64,000 nt of DNA, from positions 248,001 to 312,000 of the forward strand of contig NZ_CAUQDV010000002.1 in assembly GCF_963517015.1 (NCBI RefSeq), in the 5' to 3' direction. This document shows, piece by piece, positions 52,031 to 61,303 of the stretch. A model generated the notes under the pieces. The model was not told the origin of the DNA, did not search any database, and saw nothing but the letters and a program-made list of their open reading frames with translations. The position numbers and the translations under genes were made by a program. Position 1 is the first letter of the stretch; the number at the start of each line of letters is the position of its first letter. Source of the stretch: an uncultured Devosia sp. (GTDB lineage: Bacteria; Pseudomonadota; Alphaproteobacteria; Rhizobiales; Devosiaceae).

Positions 52031-52972
52031 TCAGGGCCGCGGTGCCGCGGCCCTTTGCAGACGGTCATTGATGGCTTCACCCAGTCCGTGATCGGGGATG
52101 GGGGCAACCGCGATCATGCGGGCGCCGGTAGCGTCCAGTTCATGCAGCATGGAAAAGAGATTGCGTGCGGCTTCGTGCAGATCGCCCGAGGCCGACAGGT
52201 TGCGCGTGGGGCCAGCAAAATCCGGCGTGCGTCCAAAGGCCAAATAGGCCTCGCCGGGTTGCGGTTCGGCTTCGAGACGCATCAGGGCATTGGGGGCATA
52301 GTGGCTGGCCAGCATGCCGGGGGCGGCAATGGTCGCGTGCTTTTCGGCAACCTCGACCTTGACGCCGAGCAGGCGTTCCACTTCCTCGCGCGCCACCGCA
52401 CCGGCACGGAGCTGCACCAGCCGCTCGCCATCGACGCGAATGATGGTCGATTCAACGCCGGCCTGGCAGGGACCACCGTTGAGCACCGGCACCTTGCCGG
52501 CAAAGCCCAGACGCACCTGATAGGCCGAGGTCGGCGACAGGCGGCCCGACGGGTTGGCCGAGGGCGCCGCCAAGGGTCGACCGACAGCGGCGATCAGCTC
52601 AAGCGCCACTGGATGATCGGGAATGCGGATGGCAACCGTATCGAGCCCGGCGGTTGCCACATCGGCGAGGCCATGGCCGGGCTTCTGTGGCAGGACCAGA
52701 GTCAGGCTGCTGGGCCAGAGGGTCGCGACCTTGCGGGCAAAGGGCGAGAACTGGGCGATGGTCTCGGCCATGGCGAGATCGGCGCAGTGGATGATCAGCG
52801 GATTGAACCGCGGGCGGCCCTTGGTCTCGTAGATCGACAGCACGGCATCGGCATCGGTCGCGTCGGCGCCCAGTCCATAGACCGTTTCGGTGGGGAAAGC
52901 GCATAGCCTGCCGGCACGCAGGATGGCGGCGGCTTCGGCAACGGTCTTGGGGTCGATTGCGGGCTGGTTCAT
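52031..52972 (-). CDS. tsaC: L-threonylcarbamoyladenylate synthase (Sua5/YciO/YrdC family, two-domain)
   Basis: 313 residues. The YrdC domain (~10-200) has FPTETVYGLGADAT, KGRPRFNPLIIH and APSANPSGRLSPT; the C-terminal Sua5 domain (~215-310) has APGMLASHYAPN. It makes threonylcarbamoyl-AMP for t6A37 modification of tRNAs. ATG 52972 gives the family N-terminus. Convergent with the DnaJ-type gene; a GC-rich hairpin (52033-52054) lies inside its last codons and may end both transcripts. Confidence 0.9.
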   Translation of the reverse strand: MNQPAIDPKTVAEAAAILRAGRLCAFPTETVYGLGADATDADAVLSIYETKGRPRFNPLIIHCADLAMAETIAQFSPFARKVATLWPSSLTLVLPQKPGHGLADVATAGLDTVAIRIPDHPVALELIAAVGRPLAAPSANPSGRLSPTSAYQVRLGFAGKVPVLNGGPCQAGVESTIIRVDGERLVQLRAGAVAREEVERLLGVKVEVAEKHATIAAPGMLASHYAPNALMRLEAEPQPGEAYLAFGRTPDFAGPTRNLSASGDLHEAARNLFSMLHELDATGARMIAVAPIPDHGLGEAINDRLQRAAAPRP

Positions 52973-53040
52973 GGCGGTTGTTTGACAATGACATCCCGGC
53001 GCGTCAAGACGGAAGGCAATCAAGTGGAGACTCACTGCGC

Positions 53041-53988
53041 GTGACCACGCTGCTCGTCAGCCAGCCCAGCTTTGCCGATCACGTCACACCGCAGGGTCAT
53101 CCCGAGCGCGCCGACCGCATTCGTGCGGTCGAGGATGTGCTCAGCCAGTCGCGTTTCGACAAGCTGCTGCGCCGCAATGCGCCTTCGGGCGACCTCACCC
53201 TGGCCGAACTGGTGCATGACAGCCAGTATCTTGCCCGCCTGCGCGAGGCGCGGCCGGCAGAAGGCATTCGCCAGCTCGAAGCCGACACCTATATTTCGGG
53301 CAATTCGCTCAATGCGGTGACGCAGGGACTGGGCGGCGCGCTGATGGCGCTCGACGCCGTGCTGCTGGGCGAAGTGCACAATGCCTTTTGCGCCATTCGC
53401 CCGCCCGGCCACCACGCCGAGATCGCGACACCGATGGGCTTTTGCCTGATCAATACCGTGGCCGTGGTGGCGCGCGAAGCACAACGCAAGTATGGCGCCG
53501 AGCGGATCGCGATCATTGACTTCGACGTGCATCACGGCAATGGCACGCAGGACATCTTCAAGTCCGATCCGACAGTCTTCTATGCCTCGACGCACCAGTT
53601 TCCGCTCTATCCGGGCACCGGCCACCCGTCCGAGACCGGCGTGGGCAATGTGCTCAACGTGCCGCTTGAGACGGGCAGCGATGGCGTGGCGATGCGCGAC
53701 GCCTATCTTACCCGCATCATCCCGGCGCTGCTGGATTTTTCACCCGACCTCATTCTGCTCTCGGCGGGCTTTGATGCCCATGAACGTGACCCCCTGGCGC
53801 AGCTCAACTGGCAGTCCTCGGACTTTTCCTGGCTCACCGGAAAGTTGATGGATGCCGCCGACCGCGCCTGTGGCAATCGCATTGTGTCGCTGCTCGAAGG
53901 TGGCTATGACCTCAAAGGCCTGGCGGGTGGTGCAAGCCACCACGTCGCCATGCTGATGGACGGCGCCGTTGGGCGTCTCGAAGAATAG
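53041..53988 (+). CDS. Histone-deacetylase-superfamily hydrolase (acetylpolyamine/acetoin-utilisation type)
   Basis: 315 residues. Zn-deacetylase motifs: HPERADRIRAVE, RPPGHHAE (catalytic histidines), IDFDVHHGNGTQ (zinc Asp/His), LLSAGFDAHERDPL and EGGYDL. GTG 53041 is the only start compatible with the family N-terminus. Substrate could be an acetylated lysine, polyamine or small amide. Leads a run with xseB, SCO1, tlyA and phnA. Confidence 0.87.
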   Translation: MTTLLVSQPSFADHVTPQGHPERADRIRAVEDVLSQSRFDKLLRRNAPSGDLTLAELVHDSQYLARLREARPAEGIRQLEADTYISGNSLNAVTQGLGGALMALDAVLLGEVHNAFCAIRPPGHHAEIATPMGFCLINTVAVVAREAQRKYGAERIAIIDFDVHHGNGTQDIFKSDPTVFYASTHQFPLYPGTGHPSETGVGNVLNVPLETGSDGVAMRDAYLTRIIPALLDFSPDLILLSAGFDAHERDPLAQLNWQSSDFSWLTGKLMDAADRACGNRIVSLLEGGYDLKGLAGGASHHVAMLMDGAVGRLEE

Positions 53989-53998
53989 GATGACCACG

Positions 53999-54241
53999 AT
54001 GGCCGACAATGACGACGTGAAGACCCTCAGCTTTGAAGCCGCGCTTGCTCAGCTCGAGGAAATCGTCGGCAAGCTGGAATCCGGCCGTGCCCCGCTGGCT
54101 GAATCCATCGCCATCTATGAGCGCGGCGAAGCCCTCAAGGCGCATTGCGAGACGCTGTTGCGCACGGCAGAAGCCCGGATCGAAAAGATCACGCTGTCGC
54201 GCGATGGCCGTGCCACCGGAACCGAGCCGCTGGACGCCTGA
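53999..54241 (+). CDS. xseB: Exodeoxyribonuclease VII small subunit
   Basis: 80 residues, normal for XseB: LSFEAALAQLEEIVGKLESG.APLAESIAIYERGEALKAHCETLL..AEARIEKI. It assembles with XseA (not in this window) to degrade single-stranded DNA. ATG 53999 is preferred (AGGA upstream); ATG 53990 is nine bases earlier. Ten bases after the deacetylase stop. Confidence 0.92.
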   Translation: MADNDDVKTLSFEAALAQLEEIVGKLESGRAPLAESIAIYERGEALKAHCETLLRTAEARIEKITLSRDGRATGTEPLDA

Positions 54242-54245
54242 GCCA

Positions 54246-54854
54246 ATGGCGACTGCCTCGACGTCTCTTCGCAATTTCCGCATCGTGCTGTGGGCTCTAG
54301 TAGCCGTGGTCGCCATTGCCGCGACGGCACTAGTCATCTTCCGCCCCCCTGCCCGGCCGCTTGGCGTCACAGGGCAGGAGTTCGCGCTCAATTCGTCCAA
54401 GGGCGGCGCCTTCACGCAGGATGACCTGCGCGGAATACCGAGCCTGGTCTTTTTCGGCTTTACCTTCTGCCCCGATGTCTGCCCGACCACCCTGGCCGAA
54501 ACCACGGCGATCCGCGCCGAACTGGGCCTGACGCCCGAGCAGTTGCGCATCATCTTCGTTTCGGTCGACCCGGAACGCGACACGCTGGACATGGTCAAGA
54601 GCTATGTCGAAGGCTTCGATCCGTCGATCATCGGCCTCGTCGGCCATGACCTGACGCAGACCGAGAACGCCAAGAAGGCGTTCGGTGTGTTCTCGGAAAA
54701 GGTCGAGAGCGAACCGGGCGATCCCTATTACACGGTCAACCACACGGCCCTCACTTTCCTGATCAAGGGCGACGGCAGCTTCCAGGGCACGATCGCCTAT
54801 GAGGAAGACCACGACACCGCCCTCGCCAAGGTCAAGCGGCTGGTCGAGGGATGA
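54246..54854 (+). CDS. SCO1/SenC family copper chaperone
   Basis: 202 residues. One N-terminal membrane span (~12-32), then a thioredoxin-like domain with FFGFTFCPDVCP (CxxxC copper site), FVSVDPERDT and the distal histidine in YTVNHTALTFLI. It delivers copper to CuA of cytochrome c oxidase in the periplasm. Overlaps tlyA by four bases. Confidence 0.9.
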   Translation: MATASTSLRNFRIVLWALVAVVAIAATALVIFRPPARPLGVTGQEFALNSSKGGAFTQDDLRGIPSLVFFGFTFCPDVCPTTLAETTAIRAELGLTPEQLRIIFVSVDPERDTLDMVKSYVEGFDPSIIGLVGHDLTQTENAKKAFGVFSEKVESEPGDPYYTVNHTALTFLIKGDGSFQGTIAYEEDHDTALAKVKRLVEG

Positions 54855-55591
54855 GCGACCGCATCCGCCTCGATCTGGCGCTGGAACAGCGCGGCCTTGT
54901 GCCCAGCCGCGCCCGGGCTCGTGACGCCATCCTGCGCGGCACGGTGACGATCAATGGCGCGACTGCCGACAAGCCCAATCGCATGGTGGGGCGCGACGAT
55001 GTTCTGGCGCTGAGCGATCCGGCGGCCAACTATGTCTCGCGCGCCGCGCTGAAACTGGTGGCCGGGCTCGATGCCGGCACAATCGATCCCAGCGGCAAGA
55101 CCTGTCTCGACGTCGGCGCCTCGACTGGCGGCTTTACCCAGGTGCTGATGGAGCGCGGTGCACGCCGCATCTACGCTGTGGATGTCGGCCATGGCCAGTT
55201 CCATGACCGGCTCAAGGGCAGCGATCGCGTGGTCAGCATGGAAGGCGTGAACGCCCGCGAGCTGACCGACGCGGATATTCCCGAGCCAATCGATCTGCTG
55301 GTCTCAGACATCAGCTTCGTTTCGGTCACCAAGGTGCTCGATGCGCCGCTGGCGCTCTGTACGCCCGCGGCGGAAGCGGTGATCCTGTTCAAGCCGCAGT
55401 TCGAAGTGGGCCGCGAGAATGTCGGCAAGGGCGGGATCGTCAGCGCCGAGGCGGCGATTGCCCTGGCTTTGACAAATGTCATTGCCTTTGTCGAAGGACA
55501 CGGCTTCAAGCATCGGGTCTCCGTGACCTCACCCATTGCCGGCGGCGATGGGAATGTGGAGACCGTTCTGGTGTTTGGCCGCTCGGCCTGA
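54851..55591 (+). CDS. tlyA: TlyA family rRNA (cytidine-2'-O)-methyltransferase
   Basis: 246 residues. The N-terminal S4 RNA-binding domain (RIRLDLALEQRGLVPSRARARDAILRG) is followed by an FtsJ-type Rossmann methyltransferase: CLDVGASTGGFTQVLMERGA (SAM loop), YAVDVGHGQ, LVSDISFVS, and KPQFEVGRENVGKGG. The K-D-K-E tetrad is largely visible. Methylates rRNA in the cytoplasm; historic name hemolysin A. Coupled to SCO1. Confidence 0.9.
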   Translation: MSDRIRLDLALEQRGLVPSRARARDAILRGTVTINGATADKPNRMVGRDDVLALSDPAANYVSRAALKLVAGLDAGTIDPSGKTCLDVGASTGGFTQVLMERGARRIYAVDVGHGQFHDRLKGSDRVVSMEGVNARELTDADIPEPIDLLVSDISFVSVTKVLDAPLALCTPAAEAVILFKPQFEVGRENVGKGGIVSAEAAIALALTNVIAFVEGHGFKHRVSVTSPIAGGDGNVETVLVFGRSA

Positions 55592-55625
55592 GTTTTTTTG
55601 CGTTTTTTTGAGTATTGGAGCCGGC

Positions 55626-55934
55626 ATGACCGACGGCAATGACGACTATGTCTATGATGAAGTCACTGGCGAATGGCGCCCGGCATCCGAAGCCGCCGCT
55701 GCCAAAGCAGAGGCGACAGCCGTGGTCGTGGTGGATGCGGCAGGCACGGCGCTCGCCGATGGCGACTCTGTGGTCCTCATCAAGGACCTCAAGGTCAAGG
55801 GCGCGGGCCAGACGCTGAAGCAAGGTACGGTGATCAAGTCGATCCGGCTGACCGACAATCCCGAAGAAATCGACTGCCGTCACGACGCCATCAAGGGCCT
55901 CGTGCTGCGCACCGAGTTCGTGCGCAAGCGCTAG
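55626..55934 (+). CDS. PhnA/YjdM-type protein
   Basis: 102 residues: Y.YDEVTGEWRP and the PhnA-family core DADGTALADGDSV-like VDAAGTALADGDSVVLIKDLKVKGAGQTLKQGTVIKSIRL, DNPEEIDCRHDAIKGLVLRTEFVRK. The zinc-ribbon found in longer relatives is missing. Function in the family is unsettled despite the phosphonate name. It overlaps the convergent aroC stop by four bases. Confidence 0.8.
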   Translation: MTDGNDDYVYDEVTGEWRPASEAAAAKAEATAVVVVDAAGTALADGDSVVLIKDLKVKGAGQTLKQGTVIKSIRLTDNPEEIDCRHDAIKGLVLRTEFVRKR

Positions 55935-57046
55935 TTTCTATCGAAACCGACTGCGCCGTCCCTGCCCGTCTGGCCGCGATGGCGCAGCATGTGATCAGCC
56001 AGCACGAGTGCCATCATCGCCTCGCCTACCGGTACGGCGCGAATGCCGACGCAGGGGTCGTGGCGGCCCTTGGTGATGATGTCGGTATCCTCATTGCGCG
56101 TCGTCACCGTCTGGCGCGGCGTGATGATCGATGAGGTCGGCTTTACGGCAAAGCGGCAGACCACCGGGTCGCCATTGGAGATGCCGCCGAGAATGCCGCC
56201 GGCATGGTTGTCGAGGAAATAGGGCTTGTCCGGGCCGGCGCGCATCTGGTCGGCGTTTTCAACGCCGGTGAGACTAGCCGATTCAAAGCCGGCGCCGATT
56301 TCGACGCCCTTGACCGCATTGATGCTCATCATGGCCGAGGCGAGATCGGCGCTGAGCTTGCCATAGATCGGCGCGCCCCAGCCGGCCGGAACGCCTTCGG
56401 CGACCACTTCGATCACGGCGCCAACGGAATTGCCGTCCTTGCGGATGCCGTCGAGATAGTCTGCCCAGAGGGTCGCGGCCTTGGCATCGGCGCAGAAGAA
56501 GGGGTTCTGGTCGACCTGGTCCCAGTCGAAATTGTTGTAGTCGATCTTGTGCGGGCCGACCTGAACGAGGCTGGCGCGAATGGTGATGCCGGTCAGGACC
56601 TGGCGCGCAACGGCGCCGGCGGCGACGCGGGCTGCCGTCTCGCGGGCCGAGGTGCGGCCACCACCGCGATAGTCGCGGATGCCGTATTTCTGGTCATAGG
56701 TATAGTCGGCATGGCCGGGCCGATATTTGTCGCGGATGTCGGCATAGTCCTTGGAGCGCTGATCGGTGTTCTCGATCAGCAGCGAGATCGGCGTGCCGGT
56801 GGTGCGCGGGCCGCCGGTGCGCTCGTCCTCGAAGACGCCGGAGAGAATTTGCACCTCGTCGGCCTCGCGGCGCTGCGTGGTGTATTTGCTCTGGCCGGGC
56901 TTGCGGCGGTCGAGGTCCCGCTGGATCAATTCGGGGGTGAGGGTCAGGCCCGGCGGGCAACCATCGACCACCACGCCCAGCGCCGGTCCGTGGCTTTCAC
57001 CCCAGGTGGTGAAGCGGAAAAGATGACCGAACGTATTGAACGACAT
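55931..57046 (-). CDS. aroC: Chorismate synthase
   Basis: 371 residues, standard. N-terminal MSFNTFGHLFRFTTWGESHG, then FMN/EPSP-site motifs: GQSKYTTQR.E.D, GRTSARETAARVAAGA (family signature), AEGVPAGWG and a C-terminal GRHDPCVGIRAVPVGEAMMA. It makes chorismate from EPSP with reduced FMN, the last step of the shikimate pathway. Confidence 0.95.
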   Translation of the reverse strand: MSFNTFGHLFRFTTWGESHGPALGVVVDGCPPGLTLTPELIQRDLDRRKPGQSKYTTQRREADEVQILSGVFEDERTGGPRTTGTPISLLIENTDQRSKDYADIRDKYRPGHADYTYDQKYGIRDYRGGGRTSARETAARVAAGAVARQVLTGITIRASLVQVGPHKIDYNNFDWDQVDQNPFFCADAKAATLWADYLDGIRKDGNSVGAVIEVVAEGVPAGWGAPIYGKLSADLASAMMSINAVKGVEIGAGFESASLTGVENADQMRAGPDKPYFLDNHAGGILGGISNGDPVVCRFAVKPTSSIITPRQTVTTRNEDTDIITKGRHDPCVGIRAVPVGEAMMALVLADHMLRHRGQTGRDGAVGFDRN

Positions 57047-57094
57047 GGCGCAGCCCCTTGGTTGAGGGCTTTCTAGGGAGCGGCGCGAGCAAGG

Positions 57095-57339
57095 TCAATC
57101 AAGCCAGTTCTCGACGCGCAGATTTGGCACGCGCGAGAATTCGCGGATGTTATCAGTGATGAGGGTGAAAGCTTGATGTCGCGCAGGGGCCCGATGTCGC
57201 TATCGTCAATGTCGAGCCAGTCCTCTTTTGTCAGCGGTTTCATCAGACGCAGGGTCTCAAGCAGCGAAGGTTTCGGCCTGTTTTGCTCAAGAATCGGCTC
57301 ATGCGCCTCGAGCATGGACCTGATCCGGCCCTCCAGCAA
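57095..57339 (-). pseudogene. Fused remnants of a VapBC-like toxin-antitoxin pair
   Basis: From ~57339 the minus strand reads an acidic antitoxin-like tail (LLETLRLMKPLTKEDWLDIDDSDIGPLRDI) to about 57180. A one-base frame change then gives FTLITDNIREFSRVPNLRVENWLD and a stop at 57095-57097, the typical C-terminus of a PIN-domain VapC toxin. The bulk of the toxin is missing, so the unit is dead: a deletion joined the end of the antitoxin to the end of the toxin. Confidence 0.65.
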
Positions 57340-57342
57340 TGT

Positions 57343-58386
57343 TCACTCAGGTCCGCAACCGAGTTCGCGCAGCCTGGTATCGTAGAGGATCGCAGCGAAG
57401 CCTCGGTACATGGAGGTGACCATCAGCGTACGTTTTTCGCCGATTGGCCAGGTCATCTGCTCGAGCTCGGCACAGGCATCATTGGGCTTGCCAAAGAGGT
57501 CGGTAGCGGCAGCAACGGCCTTTTCCATGCCGAACATATCGCTTTCCAGATAGCCATTGAGGCTCACATAGCTGACCGTCGGATATTCGGCAGCACAGGG
57601 CTCAAGCTTTGCCTGGATGAAATTGATCCCGCTCAGGCCGATGACCTCGGACCGTGGCTCGTCGCTCCAGGACGGCACGACGAGATCGATGTCGCAGTCG
57701 GTTGCAAATGTGGTTTCATGCTTGCCGTATGGCTCGACCCAGGCCGTGAAGGCATCGGCGTCAGCCAGCGGTGGGGGATCGTCGCGCAGGCGTTCAAAGA
57801 AGACCTTCAGTTGCGCCTCATCCACCAGCTCGCTTTTCGGCGTCATGCTGCGCGTGCAATTGGCGTCAAGCGGATTGCGCGCATGGATTTCGAGCTGCGC
57901 CTCGGGCCTTTTGAAGTCGAGCGTCCACCACGAAACGCTGCGCCCGGGTTCGGGAAGAAAATGCGCGACCTTTACGCTGCTGCAGGTCGAATCCCGGAGC
58001 CCCAGCGTGTTTTCCAGGCCGATCAGGAAGCGATGGCGGTCGGCCAGGTTTTCGAACAGCAGGTCGATGATGACATTGGCTGGCACATCGGCTTGCCGAT
58101 TGACGCTGACGGCCAAAATGCCGTCCACGATCGGCGGATCGGTGGCAAAGCCAGTTTCAGGATCGATCGGCGCGATCGAAGCCAGGTGGTCAACGGTCTT
58201 AGTGGTATCGGCCAGCATGCTGTCGATGTCGACGACAAGGTCCAGCAGGTGCTTGGCGTCGCTCTTGCCGAGCACACCATATTGCTCGACTAGGAAATCG
58301 GTATAATCGCTCGACTGCGCCCACACCGGAGCGCTGACAATCGTCAATGCGGTAGCGATACTCAGTCCGACGAGCAGGCGTTGCAC
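57343..58386 (-). CDS. Secreted protein of unknown function (347 aa)
   Basis: Signal peptide ending VWAQ, then a ~325-residue mature domain with six cysteines (DSTCSSV, DANCTRS, ATDCDID, LEPCAAE, NDACAEL, LGCGPE), compatible with three disulphides in the periplasm. GTG 58386 is the apparent start. No CCAAGGT-N15-CGTC promoter precedes it, unlike the similar secreted proteins at 25.9-41.8 kb. No family recognised. It lies 17 bases downstream of the phosphatase gene. Confidence 0.7.
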   Translation of the reverse strand: MQRLLVGLSIATALTIVSAPVWAQSSDYTDFLVEQYGVLGKSDAKHLLDLVVDIDSMLADTTKTVDHLASIAPIDPETGFATDPPIVDGILAVSVNRQADVPANVIIDLLFENLADRHRFLIGLENTLGLRDSTCSSVKVAHFLPEPGRSVSWWTLDFKRPEAQLEIHARNPLDANCTRSMTPKSELVDEAQLKVFFERLRDDPPPLADADAFTAWVEPYGKHETTFATDCDIDLVVPSWSDEPRSEVIGLSGINFIQAKLEPCAAEYPTVSYVSLNGYLESDMFGMEKAVAAATDLFGKPNDACAELEQMTWPIGEKRTLMVTSMYRGFAAILYDTRLRELGCGPE

Positions 58387-58403
58387 AAGTGATCCTCCCC
58401 GCT

Positions 58404-59027
58404 TCAGACAGCTCCGGCGCGCAGCAATTCCATCTTGCCGGGCGTGAAATGCATGATCACGTCTTGGGGCGGCGCCCAGTTGATCACCTCAACAATCGGC
58501 GCACGCTCGATCAGGACGCGCAAGGTGCGCGCAATGCCGCCATGGGCGACGATCACGCTGGGCCCGTTCAGCACGCTGGCAAATTCGGACAGGCGGACCT
58601 CGACGTCGCGATAGTTCTCACCGGCTTCGGGCCGAAAATCCCAATAGGCTTCGGTGCGGCTGCCCGGCGCTTCAACAGCCATGGTCGCTGGCAATTCTTC
58701 GAACAGGCTGCCTTCCAGAACGCCGAAGGAGATTTCCATGAGGCGCACGTCGAACTTGATCTCGGGCAGATGCTGGTCGAAGCCGGCCCGAACGCGTTCC
58801 ATGGTTTCACGCGTGCGACCAAGCGGTGAGGCATGCCACTCGAAAGCCTGCGGATCGAGGCCACGCGCGGCAAACAGCGCCGCCAGCGTCTTGCCATTGT
58901 CATTGGCCTGGCCGCGGCCCTTGTCGTTGAGCGGGATATCCTTGCGCCCCTGATAGCGGCGCTCGGCATTCCACGGCGTTTCACCATGCCGGATGAAGTA
59001 GATTTCGGGCCAAACCAGGCTTGTCAT
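58404..59027 (-). CDS. Histidine phosphatase family protein (phosphoglycerate-mutase-like)
   Basis: 207 residues. The catalytic RHGETPWNAERRYQG (phosphohistidine in RHG) is followed by DIPLNDKGRGQA, ASPLGRTRETMERV and VIVAHGGIARTLR with the second histidine. Fits a cofactor-type phosphatase of the PhoE/CobC kind; substrate unknown. Confidence 0.87.
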   Translation of the reverse strand: MTSLVWPEIYFIRHGETPWNAERRYQGRKDIPLNDKGRGQANDNGKTLAALFAARGLDPQAFEWHASPLGRTRETMERVRAGFDQHLPEIKFDVRLMEISFGVLEGSLFEELPATMAVEAPGSRTEAYWDFRPEAGENYRDVEVRLSEFASVLNGPSVIVAHGGIARTLRVLIERAPIVEVINWAPPQDVIMHFTPGKMELLRAGAV

Positions 59028-59259
59028 GTCTATTCCCGCGCCGCTGACCCGACGCGTCCTACGATTCTCGGGCGGCTCGAAAGCTACGGTTCCGATGGCG
59101 CCCCTGTTGAAACCGCGGACACCGTAAACAATTTTGACGGGCGCGCTACAGTCAAGTTGGGCAATCCGCCATGCCGTGGCCGGGTTTGTCGCGATGGCTG
59201 GAGTCGATGCCGCTCTTGTGGCACATGCTGATCAGGCTCCCACAGACCGCAGGTTTGCC

Positions 59260-60675
59260 ATGACGCTTGCTGCTCCCGAGATCATTTCCCAGCTCACCGC
59301 GCTTCTGGGCACCGACGCCGTGATCGGCGAACCCGATCGGATGGGCAATTATCTCAAGGAGCCGCGCAAGCGCTTTCATCAGGGCGCTATGGCCGTCGCC
59401 CTGCCCGGCTCAGTCGAGCAGGTACAGGCCTTGCTGCGCTGGGCCAATCAGCACGATGTGGGCATCATTCCGCAGGGCGGCAATACGGGTCTGGTTGGGG
59501 CGCAGGTGCCGTTGCGGGGCGATGAAATCATCGTCAGCCTGGCCCGAATTGACCGGATACGCGCGGTCGATGTGGCTGCAGGCACCATGACCGCCGAAGC
59601 GGGCGTGATCCTCGAAAATGCCCACAAGGCAGCCGAAGCCGAGAATTCGATTTTTCCACTGTGGCTGGCGTCGCAGGGTTCGGCGCGCATTGGCGGCCTG
59701 CTGTCGTCCAATGCCGGCGGCGTCAATGTGCTGGCCTATGGCAATGCGCGCGAGCTGACCATGGGTGTCGAAGCCGTGCTGGCGGACGGACGGCTTTACC
59801 AGGGTCTCAATTCATTGAAAAAGGACAATACCGGCTACGATCTCAAGGATCTGCTGGTTGGGGCCGAGGGCACGCTGGGGATCATCACCGCTGCGACGCT
59901 CAAGATTTTTCCCAAGCCGGAAGATTACGAGACGGCTCTGGTCAATCTGGCCAGTCCCGAGGCGGCGCTGACCCTGTTCCAGCTGATGCGCGAGCGGATC
60001 GGTGGCCGGCTCAATGCCTTCGAGCTGGTTCCGGCTATCGGCCTCGACATGCAATTGCGGCATGGCATGCTGGATCGCGACCCGACTGCGGGGCCATCGC
60101 CCTGGCATGGGTTGATCGAAGTGTCACGCATGGCGGGTGGTGCGCCGGGCACGCTGCAGAGTGCCGTCGAAGCTGCCTTCGAGCAGGGCATGATAGATAA
60201 TGCCGTGTTTGCCGAATCCCTGGCTGATCGCACCCGCATGTGGGCCTTCCGCGAGCAGATGAGCGAAGTGCAATCGAAAGAAGGTGCCTCGATCAAGCAT
60301 GACGTGTCTGTGCCGATCGCTGCCGTGCCACGGTTGATTGCAGAAGGCACCACGGCCGCTGAGCGCCTGTTCCCCGGCATCCGCGCCGTGCCGTTCGGCC
60401 ATATGGGCGATGGCAATATCCATTTCAATTTCAGCCAGCCGGCCGGGGTGGATGGCAAGACCTTCATGGCCGAAGCCGACGAGAAGATGCATGAGGCGAT
60501 CTACGAAATCGTCCTGCGGCTGGGCGGTTCGGTTTCGGCCGAGCATGGTATCGGCCAGCTCAAGCGCGAATTGCTGGTGCAGGTGAAGGACCCTGTCGCA
60601 CTCGAGATGATGCGGGCGATCAAGACGGCGCTGGACCCCAAGGGCATTCTTAATCCGGGGAAGATGCTGGGGTAA
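59260..60675 (+). CDS. FAD-linked oxidase (GlcD / D-2-hydroxyacid dehydrogenase family)
   Basis: 471 residues. The N-terminal FAD_binding_4 domain has GIIPQGGNTGLVGAQVP (FAD loop), LASQGSARIGGLLSSNAGG, GYDLKDLLVGAEGTLGIITAATLKI; the C-terminal FAD-oxidase domain has PFGHMGDGNIHFNF and GSVSAEHGIGQLK. Closest to D-2-hydroxyglutarate/D-lactate dehydrogenases; the exact acid cannot be told. ATG 59260 is the family start; open codons upstream carry no conserved sequence. Confidence 0.88.
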   Translation: MTLAAPEIISQLTALLGTDAVIGEPDRMGNYLKEPRKRFHQGAMAVALPGSVEQVQALLRWANQHDVGIIPQGGNTGLVGAQVPLRGDEIIVSLARIDRIRAVDVAAGTMTAEAGVILENAHKAAEAENSIFPLWLASQGSARIGGLLSSNAGGVNVLAYGNARELTMGVEAVLADGRLYQGLNSLKKDNTGYDLKDLLVGAEGTLGIITAATLKIFPKPEDYETALVNLASPEAALTLFQLMRERIGGRLNAFELVPAIGLDMQLRHGMLDRDPTAGPSPWHGLIEVSRMAGGAPGTLQSAVEAAFEQGMIDNAVFAESLADRTRMWAFREQMSEVQSKEGASIKHDVSVPIAAVPRLIAEGTTAAERLFPGIRAVPFGHMGDGNIHFNFSQPAGVDGKTFMAEADEKMHEAIYEIVLRLGGSVSAEHGIGQLKRELLVQVKDPVALEMMRAIKTALDPKGILNPGKMLG

Positions 60676-60744
60676 CACGGGCGTAAGTCGGTCACATCGG
60701 CGTGCCGTCTTGCGCGCGTCACGGCAAGGTCCCATCTATGGACC

Positions 60745-61302
60745 ATGCTGAAAGATATCCAATTTCTCGACGACGCCACGCGTCCGCCGGTGCAGAAGCT
60801 CGACGGGCTGACCGAGAGCCAGCGCGCGGCCGGCCATCACCTGCGCCAGATCCACGATCACCTGCGCGACAACATGTTAACGCTGGGCAAGATGATCGAG
60901 CGGGCCAATGCCGGCACGGTAACGCAGGCGGAGATCGCCGCCGAAACCGGCAATCTGGCCATGGTCGCCAATTATCGCCGCTTTGGTAACCTCTGCGGCC
61001 AGCACTGCCAGATCGTCAACACGCATCACACGATCGAGGACCATCACCTGTTTCCGGTGCTGGCGATGCAAGGACCCGCCTTCAAGGCCATCGCCGACCG
61101 GCTCACGGCGGAGCATGTCGTGGTGCATGAATTGCTCGAACGGCTGGTCGATGCGCTCAACGACATGGTCACCGAGCCGACGCCCGAGCGCTTCGAAAAT
61201 GCCAAGACGGTCTATCACGCCCTCGAGCGCGTGCTGCTTTCCCACCTTGGCTGGGAAGAAGACGCCATGGGCGATGCCTTGGGCTATTTCGGGATCATGT
61301 GA
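60745..61302 (+). CDS. Hemerythrin HHE-domain protein
   Basis: 185 residues. Putative iron ligands are H in GHHLRQIHDHLR (~31), NTHHTIEDHHLFP (~95, HxxxExxH-like), EHVVVHELLE (~124) and a C-terminal HLGWEEDA. These form a four-helix HHE bundle able to bind non-haem di-iron and O2 or NO. Stands 69 bases after the FAD oxidase. Role inferred only by family. Confidence 0.83.
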   Translation: MLKDIQFLDDATRPPVQKLDGLTESQRAAGHHLRQIHDHLRDNMLTLGKMIERANAGTVTQAEIAAETGNLAMVANYRRFGNLCGQHCQIVNTHHTIEDHHLFPVLAMQGPAFKAIADRLTAEHVVVHELLERLVDALNDMVTEPTPERFENAKTVYHALERVLLSHLGWEEDAMGDALGYFGIM

Positions 61303-61303
61303 C

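Noticed and set aside
57343..58386. Secreted cysteine-rich protein as a member of the ECF regulon
   Set aside because: No CCAAGGT-N15-CGTC element lies upstream and it is downstream of another gene with a short gap.
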